This document shows, one piece after another, positions 17,225 to 27,879 of a stretch of DNA of 64,000 nucleotides. Source of the DNA: Flagellimonas abyssi (GTDB taxonomy: Bacteria > Bacteroidota > Bacteroidia > Flavobacteriales > Flavobacteriaceae). The stretch covers positions 1 through 64,000 of the forward strand of contig NZ_JAHZSV010000013.1 in the NCBI RefSeq assembly GCF_019457905.1. The letters are read 5' to 3'. A program made the translations under genes and the position numbers. The notes beneath the pieces are model-generated. The model had not been told where the DNA came from and did no database searches. It saw only the letters and a list, made by a program, of their open reading frames with translations. Within the stretch, counting starts at the first letter, position 1. Each line of letters starts with the position of its first letter.

Positions 17225-17732
17225 GATTTGTTAATAACAAAGATACGTTCAAAAGATGCTGGTGGACTACGTTGGTTGCAGGTATACGTCTATAAATCAG
17301 GTAATTTATCTAAAATTTAACGTATACAGCCAATTTCGGAGTCTTCGCTAACACTAGTTTTGGACAATATTAACGTATCCTTTTTACGGGCGTAATTTGG
17401 TTCAAATTGTCGGAACAATATGCTTTAATCCGTTCTACTGTTAACTCAAAAGAGAGGAGTGTTGTTTTTTGAGCTCAAACTGAAATGTTCCTGGTTCAAA
17501 TGTAGGATTCAACGTTTTTGGGATACCGATAAAGAAAAAAACCGGTGAGGAACACCGGTTTTTAAACTAACTAACTCAAAAAAATGCTAACTCAGATAAC
17601 TTGTACAAAATTCAAGTTTAACCTTGAGGCCAAGGTTAATTTAACTTTAGGATTTTGTTATAATTATACTTAATTATTGAGTTTATAACGTCTTCTTTTT
17701 TGAGTTATTGCGTTTTTATCAAAAAATTATGA
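17225..17732. other. Intergenic stretch with hairpins, no gene seen
   Basis: Contains the strong hairpin listed separately, and after it a second dyad TTAACCTTG-AGGC-CAAGGTTAA. No convincing reading frame on either strand. The distance between the hairpins and the flanking genes leaves room for a small RNA, but no promoter is clear. Confidence 0.35.
17536..17563. terminator. Strong hairpin terminator
   Basis: AAAAACCGGTG-AGGAA-CACCGGTTTTT, an 11-bp perfect stem with five Ts on either strand. It is far (170 bases) from the stop of the DUF4197 gene and beyond the start of the small gene on the left, so what it terminates is unclear. Confidence 0.75.
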
Positions 17733-18434
17733 TTAATCCTGAAGAGCAAAGACCTTTTTTAACAAATCTGTTGTTCTTGACGAAACTTTTGTCCTAATTT
17801 CCTTTTCCTCTACCGCAATCATGGCGTACACTCCTTCCAAGGCTTCATTGGTGGTATAATCGGTTAAATCAGGGTTTACATCATTGGTCAACGGCAAGCT
17901 ATTGTACTTGGTGATAATATTGCTCCAGATTTGGTCCGCGCCTACTTTTTGGAACGAATTTTTTATCACCGGATTGAATTTGTTGTACAGTTGTGTCTTG
18001 GTCGCTTGCTGTAAATATTGAGTCGCTGCGTTATCGTTCCCCAAAAGTATTTGTCTGGCATCGTTAAAAGTGATGCCCTTTACTGCCTGTACAAAAATTG
18101 GTGTGGCTTCTCCAACGGCATCTTCCGCGGCACGGTTGATAATTCTTAATCCTTCGTCGGCCAAACTGGACAGACCGATATCACGCAAAGTTTTGTCCAC
18201 TTTTTGAAGTTCTTCCGGCAGCAGGATTTTTACTAGTTCGTTCTTATAGAACCCGTTCTCGCTCGTAAGTTTGTTAACTTGTTTTTCAATTCCCATATTT
18301 AGGGCCTCGCGGAGTCCTTGGGCTATTTGATCATTTCCGATTCCAGTACCTTGGGGCAATTGGTTGACCACTTGTTGCAGTTCAGCACAGCCCACCAGTT
18401 GGAATACCAATACGCATAGCAATAATCTTTTCAT
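17733..18434 (-). CDS. DUF4197 lipoprotein
   Basis: A 233-residue protein with lipobox LVGC (Cys16) and a mostly helical mature part. The order GLREALNMGIEKQV, ILLPEELQKVDKTL and ITFNDARQILLGNDNAATQYL is that of the DUF4197 family. Function unknown; location is probably the inner face of the outer membrane or the periplasm. Monocistronic; the next gene upstream is 120 bases away. Confidence 0.85.
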   Translation of the reverse strand: MKRLLLCVLVFQLVGCAELQQVVNQLPQGTGIGNDQIAQGLREALNMGIEKQVNKLTSENGFYKNELVKILLPEELQKVDKTLRDIGLSSLADEGLRIINRAAEDAVGEATPIFVQAVKGITFNDARQILLGNDNAATQYLQQATKTQLYNKFNPVIKNSFQKVGADQIWSNIITKYNSLPLTNDVNPDLTDYTTNEALEGVYAMIAVEEKEIRTKVSSRTTDLLKKVFALQD

Positions 18435-18553
18435 GGTTAAATTTTTAAGTTGATATGAAAATAGCTCGAATCAACTTAAAACTGATTGATTTTATCAATT
18501 TTTAGCTGAAATCACCTCGATCCGAAAATTATTTCGTTCTTTTATTTGATGGA

Positions 18554-20842
18554 TTAAGCGGATAATGTGATTGGTTTTTCGTTGACGACGATTTCTAGGG
18601 GTTCGCCTCCGTCAATCTCCAAATCAGCACCATTTTGGCTCACCGTCACTTTTATAACTCTTTCCCTAAAATTGATTTTGAAGGAATACATTTCCCATTG
18701 TTCAGGGATTTTAGGGGTAAAAGAAAGTTTTCCGTCCTTAACCCTCATACCGCCAAAGCCTTCAACAATGCTCATCCAAGTTCCTGCCATGGAGGTAATG
18801 TGCAATCCTTCTTCCACTTCCTTATTGTAATCGTCCAAATCCAATCGAGAAGTACGCAGGTAGAATGTGTAAGCTTGTTCCATTCTGCCTAATTTGGCTG
18901 CCTGCACCGAGTGAACGCAAGGCGAAAGCGAAGATTCATGAACGGTAAACGGCTCATAAAAATCAAAGTGTTTTTCCAGTTCCTGCTCGGTAAAGTGATT
19001 CTCAAAAAAATAGAATCCCTGTAGCGTATCTGCTTGTTTGATGTAGGGTGAGCGTAAAATTCTGTCCCAGCTCCAATGTTGGTTAATGGGGCGTTCTTTT
19101 TTGTCCAAGTCGGCCACACGGACCAAATCCTTGTCCAAGAACCCATCTTGTTGCAAATAGACACCATGCTCTTCGGAATACGGGAAATACATGTGGGCAG
19201 CCACTTTTTTCCAAAGTCCTGTCTCGTCGTTGGTCAACTTGGTTTTTTCCATCACCCTTTTGTAATCCGCAGGATGGTTTTGTTGCACCTGTTCCAACTG
19301 TTCCAAAGCATACTCCAGACACCACTTGGCCAAATAGTTAGTGTACCAGTTGTTGTGTACGTTGTTTTCATATTCGTTTGGCCCGGTCACACCCAGCATC
19401 ACATATTTGTTTCGGTGTTCGGACCAATTGACCCGCTGTTGCCAAAAACGGGCTATACCGATTAGGACTTCAAGCCCCATTTCTGGAATGTAGCTGTAAT
19501 CTTCAGTGTATCTGGTATAGTTAAAAATGGCGTAGGCAATTGCCCCATTTCTATGGATTTCCTCAAAAGTGATTTCCCACTCATTATGGCATTCCTCTCC
19601 GTTCATGGTGACCATCGGATAAAGTGCGGCACCGTTCTTAAAACCTAGTTTTTCGGCATTTTCAATGGCTTTTTCCAGATGGTTGTACCTGTACTTGAGC
19701 AATTTCCGAGCTACTTCTTGGTTTTTGGTCGCCATATAAAATGGTAAACAGTACGCTTCGGTATCCCAATAGGTACTACCTCCGTATTTTTCGCCCGTAA
19801 ATCCTTTCGGGCCAATGTTCAATCGGGAATCAGTACCTGTATATGTTTGGTTCAGTTGAAAAATATTGAATCGGATGCCTTGTTGAGCTTTTATGTCACC
19901 TTCAATCGTAATGTCGCTCATGTCCCAGATGGACGCCCAAGCTTTTTTCTGTTCTTCCAAAAGCCCTTCAAAACCAAGTGATGATGCTTGGTCTAAAACA
20001 GTATTTGCTGCTTCGGTCAATTTTTCGGGCGGGTGGTTGCGGTCCACGGTATATCCACCAAATTTGGTCAAACTTACTTTTTCGCCCTTTTTTACATTTT
20101 GAGAGAATTCGAAACCAATAGATAATTCTTCTTTCTTTTCTGCATCTGGCGTTACTTTTAGGTTGTCGCCATACGACAAATGGGCCTGCATAAATGTGCA
20201 CACCTTAAAATTTGTCTTCATGGTGTGGGATGCAATAAAAGCCCTGTTTTTTTCTGATGTTATCTTTGTAGTATTCCAAAACTTATCGTCCCAGTTGCTA
20301 TCCTCATTGGTAATACCTGCATCGATATAGGGTTTAAAAACAATTGAGGCATCGGAATTGAGCGGAGTAATCTCAAACTTGATGGCTCCCACTTCGTCAT
20401 GCGATAAACTCAAGAAACGAGTCGCAACCACCTCTATTTCAATGTTTTTGGATGTGTTGGCCACAAAACTTCTTTGGTACCAACCCTCTCTCATGTTCAG
20501 CTCGCGTTTAAAATTTTTAATGTTGGAGCAGGTGGCCAAATCCAAAGCGGAGCCATCAATCTCTACATCAATACCAATCCAATTGGGAGCATTCAATACC
20601 TTGGCAAAATATTCAGGATAGCCGTTTTTCCACCATCCTACCCGGGTTTTATCAGGATAATAAACCCCTCCGATATAGCTGCCTTGAAAGGTGGGGCCAG
20701 AATAGGCTTCTTCAAAATTGGCACGTTGCCCCATGGCCCCATTGCCTATACTGAAAAGACTTTCGGAAGATTTTACCCGACCTTTATCGAAACCTTCCTC
20801 AATAATACTCCATGGGTTCGGTTGTATATAATCTTGATGCAT
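18554..20842 (-). CDS. Glycoside hydrolase family 65 protein (maltose phosphorylase-like)
   Basis: Inverting disaccharide phosphorylase that would split an alpha-glucoside such as maltose, trehalose or kojibiose with phosphate, releasing beta-glucose 1-phosphate. The 762-residue protein has the three GH65 parts: N-terminal beta-sandwich, (alpha/alpha)6 barrel, small C-terminal sheet. The catalytic motif GVTGPNEYENN has its Glu near residue 489, and WDTEAYCLPFYM lies in the substrate pocket. No signal peptide, so it acts in the cytoplasm. The usual partners (beta-phosphoglucomutase, GH13, sugar transporter) are not beside it, so the substrate cannot be read from context. Confidence 0.88.
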   Translation of the reverse strand: MHQDYIQPNPWSIIEEGFDKGRVKSSESLFSIGNGAMGQRANFEEAYSGPTFQGSYIGGVYYPDKTRVGWWKNGYPEYFAKVLNAPNWIGIDVEIDGSALDLATCSNIKNFKRELNMREGWYQRSFVANTSKNIEIEVVATRFLSLSHDEVGAIKFEITPLNSDASIVFKPYIDAGITNEDSNWDDKFWNTTKITSEKNRAFIASHTMKTNFKVCTFMQAHLSYGDNLKVTPDAEKKEELSIGFEFSQNVKKGEKVSLTKFGGYTVDRNHPPEKLTEAANTVLDQASSLGFEGLLEEQKKAWASIWDMSDITIEGDIKAQQGIRFNIFQLNQTYTGTDSRLNIGPKGFTGEKYGGSTYWDTEAYCLPFYMATKNQEVARKLLKYRYNHLEKAIENAEKLGFKNGAALYPMVTMNGEECHNEWEITFEEIHRNGAIAYAIFNYTRYTEDYSYIPEMGLEVLIGIARFWQQRVNWSEHRNKYVMLGVTGPNEYENNVHNNWYTNYLAKWCLEYALEQLEQVQQNHPADYKRVMEKTKLTNDETGLWKKVAAHMYFPYSEEHGVYLQQDGFLDKDLVRVADLDKKERPINQHWSWDRILRSPYIKQADTLQGFYFFENHFTEQELEKHFDFYEPFTVHESSLSPCVHSVQAAKLGRMEQAYTFYLRTSRLDLDDYNKEVEEGLHITSMAGTWMSIVEGFGGMRVKDGKLSFTPKIPEQWEMYSFKINFRERVIKVTVSQNGADLEIDGGEPLEIVVNEKPITLSA

Positions 20843-20904
20843 TTTAGGCTATTGATTGAATTGTTTGTTTATTGCTCGTTGATTATAAGATACATAATCT
20901 TTGA

Positions 20905-21753
20905 TTATGAAAAAATCACGGTCTTGTTATTGTAGACCATCGTTTTTCGCGCTACATGAAGTTGAACCGCCCGCGAAAGTACAATACGCTCCAAATCCCT
21001 TCCCTTGGCTATAAAATCCTTAACCGAATGGGTATGCGAAACGGTAGTGACATCTTGCTCTATAATTGGTCCGGCATCCAAGTCCTCTGTTACGTAGTGG
21101 CTCGTGGCACCAATAATTTTTACACCTCTTTCAAAAGCAGCATGGTAGGGTTTGGCCCCGGCAAAGGCAGGTAAGAACGAATGGTGGATATTGATGATTT
21201 TCTGCGGGAATACATCTATCACCTTTGGAGATACAATCTGCATATACCTGGCCAAAACAATAAAATCCACCCCATATTGCTCCAAAAGTCCCAACTGTTT
21301 GTCCTCGGCCTCCTCCTTGGTCGCTTTGGTTACGGGAATATGAAAATAGGGGATGTTGAACTGCTCCGCAACATATTCCAAATCCGTGTGATTGCTCAAT
21401 ATAAATGGTATGTCCACCGATAATTCCCCAGAATTGTACCTACTTAGCAAATCGTAGAGGCAATGATTGTATTTGGAAACAAAAATGGCCATTTTGGGCT
21501 TGTAATCGTCGGTGTATGCATCCCATTCCATGTTGAACTCACTGGCCAACTCTTTTTCAAAATCCGTTTTGAAGGAGGATAGGTCAATCTCCTGTTCAAA
21601 CTCGCTTTTAAGGCGCATAAAAAACACACCGGCCTGTTTGTCCACGTGTTGATCCAGATATACCACGTTTCCCTTTTGCTGGTGCACAAAGGTGGTAACG
21701 GAACGAATGATTCCGGATTGGTCCGGGCAGTTGATAAGAATGGTCAGTTTCAT
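20905..21753 (-). CDS. purU: Formyltetrahydrofolate deformylase
   Basis: Hydrolyses 10-formyl-THF to formate and THF, supplying formate and balancing the one-carbon pool. An N-terminal ACT domain (MKLTILINCPDQSGIIRSV, about 1-80) is followed by a formyltransferase fold with FVSKYNHCLYDLL, the hinge ILSNH, HIPVTK, and the catalytic triad region INIHHSFLPAFAGAKPYHAAFERGVKIIGATSHYV. I start at the ATG just before LTILINCP, the family's normal N-terminus; an ATG 12 codons further upstream is also open. About 60 bases separate it from the GH65 gene on the same strand. Confidence 0.93.
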   Translation of the reverse strand: MKLTILINCPDQSGIIRSVTTFVHQQKGNVVYLDQHVDKQAGVFFMRLKSEFEQEIDLSSFKTDFEKELASEFNMEWDAYTDDYKPKMAIFVSKYNHCLYDLLSRYNSGELSVDIPFILSNHTDLEYVAEQFNIPYFHIPVTKATKEEAEDKQLGLLEQYGVDFIVLARYMQIVSPKVIDVFPQKIINIHHSFLPAFAGAKPYHAAFERGVKIIGATSHYVTEDLDAGPIIEQDVTTVSHTHSVKDFIAKGRDLERIVLSRAVQLHVARKTMVYNNKTVIFS

Positions 21754-21895
21754 GGGACACATTTGAGCGGATAAAATTATGGTATTCAAAAAAGCAAGCC
21801 CAAAGATTTAATATTTTTTATACAATCTTAATCAAAATCAATTTTCAATTGCATTTTCTGTAAATTGCAGTGCAAAATCAGACCTTTTATTGCAG

Positions 21896-24800
21896 ATGGA
21901 ACAAATAAAAACCTACAAACCCAAAAATAAAATCAGAATTGTTACCGCGGCCTCGCTTTTTGATGGTCATGATGCGGCTATCAATATTATGAGAAGAATT
22001 ATTCAGGCCACAGGAGTTGAGGTGATTCATTTGGGGCACGATAGGAGTGTTGCCGAAGTGGTGGATTGTGCCATTCAAGAGGATGCCAATGCCATTGCTT
22101 TGACATCTTACCAAGGCGGGCATAACGAATACTTTCGTTATATGTTCGATTTGTTGAAGGAACGAGGAGCGGGTCACATCAAAATATTTGGCGGTGGTGG
22201 CGGTGTAATTCTTCCAGAAGAAATCAAAGAGCTGATGGATTACGGTATCGAACGTATTTATTCCCCCGACGATGGCCGGGAAATGGGTCTACAAGGTATG
22301 ATCAACGATTTAGTGGAGAGATGCGACACTGTCGTTCCAGATCTGAATCTTTCCAAAGGAAAAAGCTTGGAGAACGAGCTGGAAGAGAAGCATCCGAACA
22401 CTTTGGCCCGTTTAATTTCATTGGCAGAGAATCGTCACGAGGAATTTGAGAAGTATCAAACCATTATTGAAGAATCAAAAAATAGCGTTCCCGTTTTGGG
22501 AATCACAGGAACAGGTGGGGCAGGTAAGTCCAGTTTGGTAGATGAGTTGGTGCGTCGATTTTTAATGGATTTTCCGGATAAACACATCGGAATTGTATCC
22601 GTAGATCCTTCCAAACGAAAAACAGGAGGTGCTCTTTTGGGCGATAGAATCCGAATGAACGCCATCAATAGCGAAAGGGTGTACATGCGTTCCTTGGCCA
22701 CACGGCAGTCCAATTTGGCACTGTCCAAACATGTTTCGGAAGCTGTACAAGTACTGAAAGCGGCAAAATACGACCTGATTATTCTGGAAACCTCAGGGAT
22801 AGGTCAGTCCGATACCGAAATATTGGAGCACAGTGATGTATCGCTCTACGTGATGACTCCCGAATTTGGTGCGGCCACGCAGTTGGAAAAAATCGATATG
22901 TTGGATTTTGCGGATATCGTAGCCATCAATAAATTTGATAAACGAGGTGCTTTGGATGCCCTTCGCGATGTGAAAAAGCAATATGCCCGCAACCACGGAT
23001 TATGGCATACCAACGAAGATGAACTTCCCATTTTCGGTACCATTGCTTCGCAGTTCAATGACCCTGGGATGAACAGTCTCTATAAAAAGGTGATGGATAC
23101 CTTGATGGAGAAAGCAGGTTCGACTCTGAATTCCACTATTGAGATTACCCAGGAAATGGCGGAGAAAATTTATGTGATTCCGCCAGCAAGAACCCGATAT
23201 CTTTCAGAAATAGCCGAAAACAATAGAAGTTATGATGCCAAGGCAAAGGAAGAATCCAAAATAGCCCAAAAGCTTTACGGTATCTTTTTAACATTGGCTT
23301 CAACGTTGGAAATGGACCAAGAACAGGCCGAAAAGTCATTTTTGGATAAATCCGGCTTGAATGAAGATGAAATCGGGAAGCACATCAAAAATGAAGAATC
23401 CAAAGCATTGGTCAACCTCCTCATCAAAGAGTTTGACCGCGTAAAAATGCACTTGAATCCCCATAATTGGGAAGCCATCTTAAAATGGCGGGAAAAAGTG
23501 GCCCGTTACAAATCGGAAATCTATTCCTTTAAAGTAAGGGACAAGGAAGTCAATATAAAAACGCATACCGAATCCTTGTCGCACAGTCAGATTCCAAAAG
23601 TGTCCTTGCCCAAATACCAAGCTTGGGGCGATATTTTGCAGTGGATTTTGCAAGAAAATGTACCAGGAGAGTTTCCCTACACGGCGGGACTTTACCCGTT
23701 CAAAAGAGAAGGGGAGGACCCCACGCGAATGTTCGCGGGCGAGGGTGGACCGGAGCGCACCAATCGCCGATTCCATTATGTGAGTATGGATATGCCGGCC
23801 AAACGCTTGTCCACCGCTTTTGATTCTGTGACCTTGTACGGAAACGACCCGGACCACCGACCTGATATCTATGGGAAAATAGGAAATGCAGGTGTGTCCA
23901 TCTGCTGTTTGGACGATGCCAAAAAATTGTATTCTGGTTTTGACCTGAGCAGCCCAATGACCTCGGTAAGTATGACCATTAATGGTCCTGCACCAATGCT
24001 CTTAGCCTTTTTTATGAACGCTGCCATTGACCAAAACTGTGAGAAATATATCAAAGAAAATGGTCTGCAAAAAGAGGTCGATGAAAAAATCAAAACCATT
24101 TTTAAAGAAAAAGGAGTGGCGCAGCCCACCTATTACGGCGAACTTCCCGAAGGGAACAACGGTCTTGGTCTAATGCTTTTGGGTGTAACCGGGGACCAAG
24201 TGCTTCCCGAAAATGTTTACCAAGAAATAAAAGCTAAGACCTTGAACCAAGTTCGTGGTACGGTACAGGCCGATATTTTAAAAGAGGACCAAGCACAGAA
24301 CACCTGTATCTTCTCGACGGAGTTTGCATTGCGATTGATGGGCGATGTGCAGGAGTATTTTATTGAGCAACAGGTGCGCAATTTTTACTCCGTATCCATA
24401 TCGGGCTACCACATTGCCGAGGCGGGCGCCAATCCCATAACACAGTTGGCGTTTACACTTTCCAATGGTTTTACCTACGTAGAATATTACTTGAGCCGAG
24501 GAATGGACATCAATAAGTTTGGGCCGAATCTTTCGTTTTTCTTTTCCAACGGAGTGGACCCGGAATATGCGGTCATAGGGCGCGTAGCTAGACGCATTTG
24601 GTCCAAGGCCCTCAAAGAAAAGTATGGTGCCAATCCAAGGGCGCAAATGCTCAAATATCACATCCAAACCTCGGGAAGAAGCCTGCACGCACAGGAAATT
24701 GATTTCAACGATATCCGTACCACGCTTCAGGCCTTGTATGCAATTTATGATAACTGTAACTCGCTGCATACCAATGCGTATGATGAGGCCATTACCACAC

Positions 24801-25354
24801 CAACCGAGGAATCTGTCCGTAGGGCCATGGCCATACAGTTGATCATCAACAAAGAATTAGGCTTGACCAAAAATGAAAACCCGATACAGGGGGCGTTCAT
24901 TATTGAAGAGTTAACCGATTTGGTCGAGGAAGCTGTTTTAATGGAGTTTGATAGAATTACCGAACGTGGGGGTGTGCTGGGAGCTATGGAAACCATGTAC
25001 CAACGCTCCAAGATTCAAGAAGAAAGTCTCCATTATGAAACCCTAAAACACTCGGGTGAATATCCGATTATTGGGGTAAACACATTTTTGAGCTCCAAAG
25101 GTTCACCGACCATTCTCCCTGCTGAGGTCATCCGCGCTACGGAAAAGGAAAAGGAAAATCAGATAAAGACCTTGCAAAACCTTCACAAAAGGGAAGAGGA
25201 CGAAGCTTCCAAACAGTTGAATGAATTGCAGGAGGTTGCCATCAACAATGAGAATATCTTTGAAAAATTGATGGAGGCAGCCAAATATTGCTCATTGGGG
25301 CAAATTACCGAAGCGTTGTTTGAAGTAGGGGGGCAGTACCGAAGAAATATGTAG
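21896..25354 (+). CDS. icmF: Fused B12-dependent acyl-CoA mutase with its G-protein (IcmF)
   Basis: Interconverts isobutyryl-CoA and butyryl-CoA (and related acyl-CoAs) in one large cytoplasmic enzyme of 1152 residues. In order: B12-binding domain with DGHDAA (about 22-27) as the cobalamin His motif; a MeaB-like GTPase chaperone with P-loop GTGGAGKSS (about 203-211) and INKFDKR; a linker; and the mutase large-subunit barrel with [24 protein letters not shown] (about 590-615). This three-part fusion is diagnostic of IcmF rather than methylmalonyl-CoA mutase. The frame opens two codons upstream at a TTG, but the ATG giving MEQIKTYK is preferred. Divergent from purU. No cobalamin riboswitch is visible upstream. 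Confidence 0.95.
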   Translation: MEQIKTYKPKNKIRIVTAASLFDGHDAAINIMRRIIQATGVEVIHLGHDRSVAEVVDCAIQEDANAIALTSYQGGHNEYFRYMFDLLKERGAGHIKIFGGGGGVILPEEIKELMDYGIERIYSPDDGREMGLQGMINDLVERCDTVVPDLNLSKGKSLENELEEKHPNTLARLISLAENRHEEFEKYQTIIEESKNSVPVLGITGTGGAGKSSLVDELVRRFLMDFPDKHIGIVSVDPSKRKTGGALLGDRIRMNAINSERVYMRSLATRQSNLALSKHVSEAVQVLKAAKYDLIILETSGIGQSDTEILEHSDVSLYVMTPEFGAATQLEKIDMLDFADIVAINKFDKRGALDALRDVKKQYARNHGLWHTNEDELPIFGTIASQFNDPGMNSLYKKVMDTLMEKAGSTLNSTIEITQEMAEKIYVIPPARTRYLSEIAENNRSYDAKAKEESKIAQKLYGIFLTLASTLEMDQEQAEKSFLDKSGLNEDEIGKHIKNEESKALVNLLIKEFDRVKMHLNPHNWEAILKWREKVARYKSEIYSFKVRDKEVNIKTHTESLSHSQIPKVSLPKYQAWGDILQWILQENVPGEFPYTAGLYPFKREGEDPTRMFAGEGGPERTNRRFHYVSMDMPAKRLSTAFDSVTLYGNDPDHRPDIYGKIGNAGVSICCLDDAKKLYSGFDLSSPMTSVSMTINGPAPMLLAFFMNAAIDQNCEKYIKENGLQKEVDEKIKTIFKEKGVAQPTYYGELPEGNNGLGLMLLGVTGDQVLPENVYQEIKAKTLNQVRGTVQADILKEDQAQNTCIFSTEFALRLMGDVQEYFIEQQVRNFYSVSISGYHIAEAGANPITQLAFTLSNGFTYVEYYLSRGMDINKFGPNLSFFFSNGVDPEYAVIGRVARRIWSKALKEKYGANPRAQMLKYHIQTSGRSLHAQEIDFNDIRTTLQALYAIYDNCNSLHTNAYDEAITTPTEESVRRAMAIQLIINKELGLTKNENPIQGAFIIEELTDLVEEAVLMEFDRITERGGVLGAMETMYQRSKIQEESLHYETLKHSGEYPIIGVNTFLSSKGSPTILPAEVIRATEKEKENQIKTLQNLHKREEDEASKQLNELQEVAINNENIFEKLMEAAKYCSLGQITEALFEVGGQYRRNM

Positions 25355-25357
25355 GAA

Positions 25358-25759
25358 TCAGTCGTTTTTGTTGATCAAGGACTTTCTCCATTTTTTAAAG
25401 GAAATACGGAATATGCGAATCTCTTTTCTAAGCAAGTTCAGGTATTCCTTCTCTTTTACGCCGTCCCTTTCCAGACCATTGCAATATGCAAGAATATTGC
25501 GTGTCATAATATTTACGTAAGAAAGGCTTCTCATACGTACAGATGGACAATTGCTCAATGCGGCCTGTTCCAATTCCTTGGTAATCAGGTCGGCATCTAC
25601 CAAAAGGGATTGGGAGATATCATCTCGGAAAGAATCGATTTTGCGAAGTGACAAAATCTCTCTGTTTTGGGTAAAGTAAGCAGCCACCGCTTCGCTCATG
25701 TCGCGAAGGGCCAAAGATCTACGGTATACACCAAGGGAGTTAAGAGAATTTCTCTCCAT
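25358..25759 (-). CDS. Hypothetical helical protein
   Basis: A 133-residue soluble protein, predicted all-helical, Arg/Lys-rich toward the C-terminus (KKWRKSLINKND). Family not recognised; the sequence has the look of a conserved Flavobacteria-only protein. Its stop is only three bases from the end of the convergent icmF. Divergent from the Lrp-type regulator, with which it shares a 122-base spacer, so the regulator might control it. Confidence 0.6.
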   Translation of the reverse strand: MERNSLNSLGVYRRSLALRDMSEAVAAYFTQNREILSLRKIDSFRDDISQSLLVDADLITKELEQAALSNCPSVRMRSLSYVNIMTRNILAYCNGLERDGVKEKEYLNLLRKEIRIFRISFKKWRKSLINKND

Positions 25760-25881
25760 GTTTTTCTAGCAATTTTGAATCATAAAATTACGCACGAATC
25801 AAATTTTTTTACTTTTGTTACGAAAGCTATAATTCGATTTTACTTTCGAAAACAAAAAAATAGCGGTAAATTTCTTTCCAT

Positions 25882-26334
25882 ATGAAGATAGATGACTTGA
25901 ATTGGCAAATTTTGAATCATTTGCAGCAAAATGCACGGGAATCTTTTGCCAATATTGGGAGAAAGATTGGACTAACCCCACCAGCGGTTGCGGAACGCGT
26001 TAAGAAAATGGAGGACCTTGGCATCATTGAAAGCTATCGTGCCAACATTTCCTATGTAGAGGCGGGATACCAGCTGAAGGCGATAATCATGTTGCGTGCC
26101 TTTATGGGTAAGTTGAAGCCTTTTCTGGACAAGGTAAAAACATTTCAGGAGGTAGAAAATTGCTACCGTATCACCGGTAATGAAAACATTATTATGGAGG
26201 TGGTGCTTCGGGATCAGTCCCATTTGGAAAAATTTATCGATGAACTCATCGTATACGGAGAATGTAGAACACACATTGTGTTGTCCAATGTAGTAGCCAA
26301 TTCCCCCATTAAAAAAAGTAAAGTCGGTAAATAG
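25882..26334 (+). CDS. Lrp/AsnC-family transcriptional regulator
   Basis: A 150-residue regulator with an N-terminal HTH (LNWQILNHLQQNARESFANIGRKIGLTPPAVAERVKKMEDLGII, two-helix motif about residues 20-42) and a C-terminal RAM ligand-binding domain (from about residue 65, with ENCYRITGNENIIMEVVL). Members of this family sense amino acids or related small molecules. It is divergent from the 133-residue hypothetical gene. The ligand cannot be inferred. Confidence 0.93.
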   Translation: MKIDDLNWQILNHLQQNARESFANIGRKIGLTPPAVAERVKKMEDLGIIESYRANISYVEAGYQLKAIIMLRAFMGKLKPFLDKVKTFQEVENCYRITGNENIIMEVVLRDQSHLEKFIDELIVYGECRTHIVLSNVVANSPIKKSKVGK

Positions 26335-26395
26335 TTTCTTGTTAAATTGATGATTTAGAAACAGACTTTGGCTAGATTTTTGTTAAAATAGAGTT

Positions 26396-27823
26396 ATGAA
26401 AAAAACATATTTGCTATCACTTTTGACCAGTTTTTGTGCACTATCCATCTTCTCACAACAATTGGTCTTAAAAAAAGGGGAGATTGTTGAAAATCTTTCA
26501 ATTAACGATTCCACAGAGAATACCTACTCCATTTACATACCCAAGACCTTTTCCATGGAGAAAAAGTGGCCGTTGATGGTGGTGTTGGATACGGAGGGAA
26601 ATGAGACCAAGGCACTTTCCATGTTTGTGGTTGCAGCAGAAAATGAGGGGTATGTTCTGGCTGCTCCAAAACTGTTGGACAGTGTTTCTCTGACAAAGAA
26701 TATGGTGGTGGTAAGCCAATCTATTCAAAAGGTTACAAGTATGTTGCCCATACACGGTGATAGGATTTATGCAGCAGGTAGTGAGTCCGGAGGCCAGTTT
26801 GCCAGTTTGGTTCCGGTTTTGATCACAGGTGTTAACGGGACAATGTCCATTGGAGCCTCTTTGGCCAATCGTGAGCTGATAAATACCAAAAATCCTTTCC
26901 ATTTTGTAGGGATTGTTAATAAAGAGAATTTTAATTACCCGTTTATGTTGACGGATGCCAAGCTTTTGGACAGGTATAAGTTCCGCAATCAAGTGTTGTT
27001 GTACGATGGAAGCGGGGAATGGCCTGGAGTTTCATACTTGGAAAAAGGAATGCAACTATTCACTTTGGATGCCATGGGAAGGAAATGGATTCCAAATGAC
27101 CCTGCCTATGTAGAAAAGGCCTATCAAGAAGATTTGGGCAAATTGGAGCAGTTGAAAAGCATTGGTGATTTATTGTGGGCAGAGCAATACATGACCGAAA
27201 TGGTGTCCATGTACGGCGCTCTAAAAAATATGGATTCCCTCCGGTCTGTGCAGAAAGATTTGAGGAAGGATAGGGGCTTCAAAGCGATGAAAAGAGCAGA
27301 AAACGCTGCCTTTTTAAAAGAATCCTTGCTCAAGGAGGATTACCAATATTATATGGAGGAAGATGTGTACACCCATAATTTCAACAATCTGGGATGGTGG
27401 AACCATCAAATGGGCGAGATTAGCAAGTTTATTTCAGGATCAAAACCCTATGAAAAGCAGATGGGCCATAGGTTGAAGGGCTTTGTAAATGCCTTGGCGG
27501 AAGATAACATTCGGATAATAGCTTCCGAAGAAGTGGTGGATGAAGATGCTTTGGCATTTTTGTACATGCTGAAAACCATTCTGGAGCCCGAGAATCATGA
27601 ATATTACCTCAAGACCATTTCCCTCAGTGCAAAGAATGATGATTTTGGAACATCGCTCTTCTATTTGGAAGAACTTTTGAAAAAAGGGTTTAAGGATAAG
27701 GAAAAGCTCTACAGTCTGGAACATACAGCCTTGTTCCGCATTACCCCGGAGTTCAACGAAATGGTGTCCAAGTACCTTGACGATGCACGTTATGACATCA
27801 AACTCGATGAAAATAGACCGTAG
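26396..27823 (+). CDS. Secreted alpha/beta-hydrolase-like protein
   Basis: Signal peptide (about 1-20) then an esterase-like alpha/beta-hydrolase domain: YIPKTFSMEKKWPLMVVLD as the strand before the oxyanion region and GSESGG (about residues 124-129) as the nucleophile elbow. The second half (about 240-475) is helical and TPR-like, without recognised motif. The combined layout resembles Bacteroidetes proteins annotated as alpha/beta hydrolases with an extra C-terminal region. The acid and His of the triad are not obvious, so activity is uncertain. Substrate unknown. Confidence 0.7.
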   Translation: MKKTYLLSLLTSFCALSIFSQQLVLKKGEIVENLSINDSTENTYSIYIPKTFSMEKKWPLMVVLDTEGNETKALSMFVVAAENEGYVLAAPKLLDSVSLTKNMVVVSQSIQKVTSMLPIHGDRIYAAGSESGGQFASLVPVLITGVNGTMSIGASLANRELINTKNPFHFVGIVNKENFNYPFMLTDAKLLDRYKFRNQVLLYDGSGEWPGVSYLEKGMQLFTLDAMGRKWIPNDPAYVEKAYQEDLGKLEQLKSIGDLLWAEQYMTEMVSMYGALKNMDSLRSVQKDLRKDRGFKAMKRAENAAFLKESLLKEDYQYYMEEDVYTHNFNNLGWWNHQMGEISKFISGSKPYEKQMGHRLKGFVNALAEDNIRIIASEEVVDEDALAFLYMLKTILEPENHEYYLKTISLSAKNDDFGTSLFYLEELLKKGFKDKEKLYSLEHTALFRITPEFNEMVSKYLDDARYDIKLDENRP

Positions 27824-27879
27824 ACAAAGACTTTAGTTCTTACGGGTTTAAGCTGTATTTTTGTAAAAACAGCTTCAGG

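Noticed and set aside
21790..21895. Possible cobalamin riboswitch upstream of the B12-dependent mutase
   Set aside because: The purU-icmF spacer is only about 140 bases and lacks the B12 box and conserved stems.
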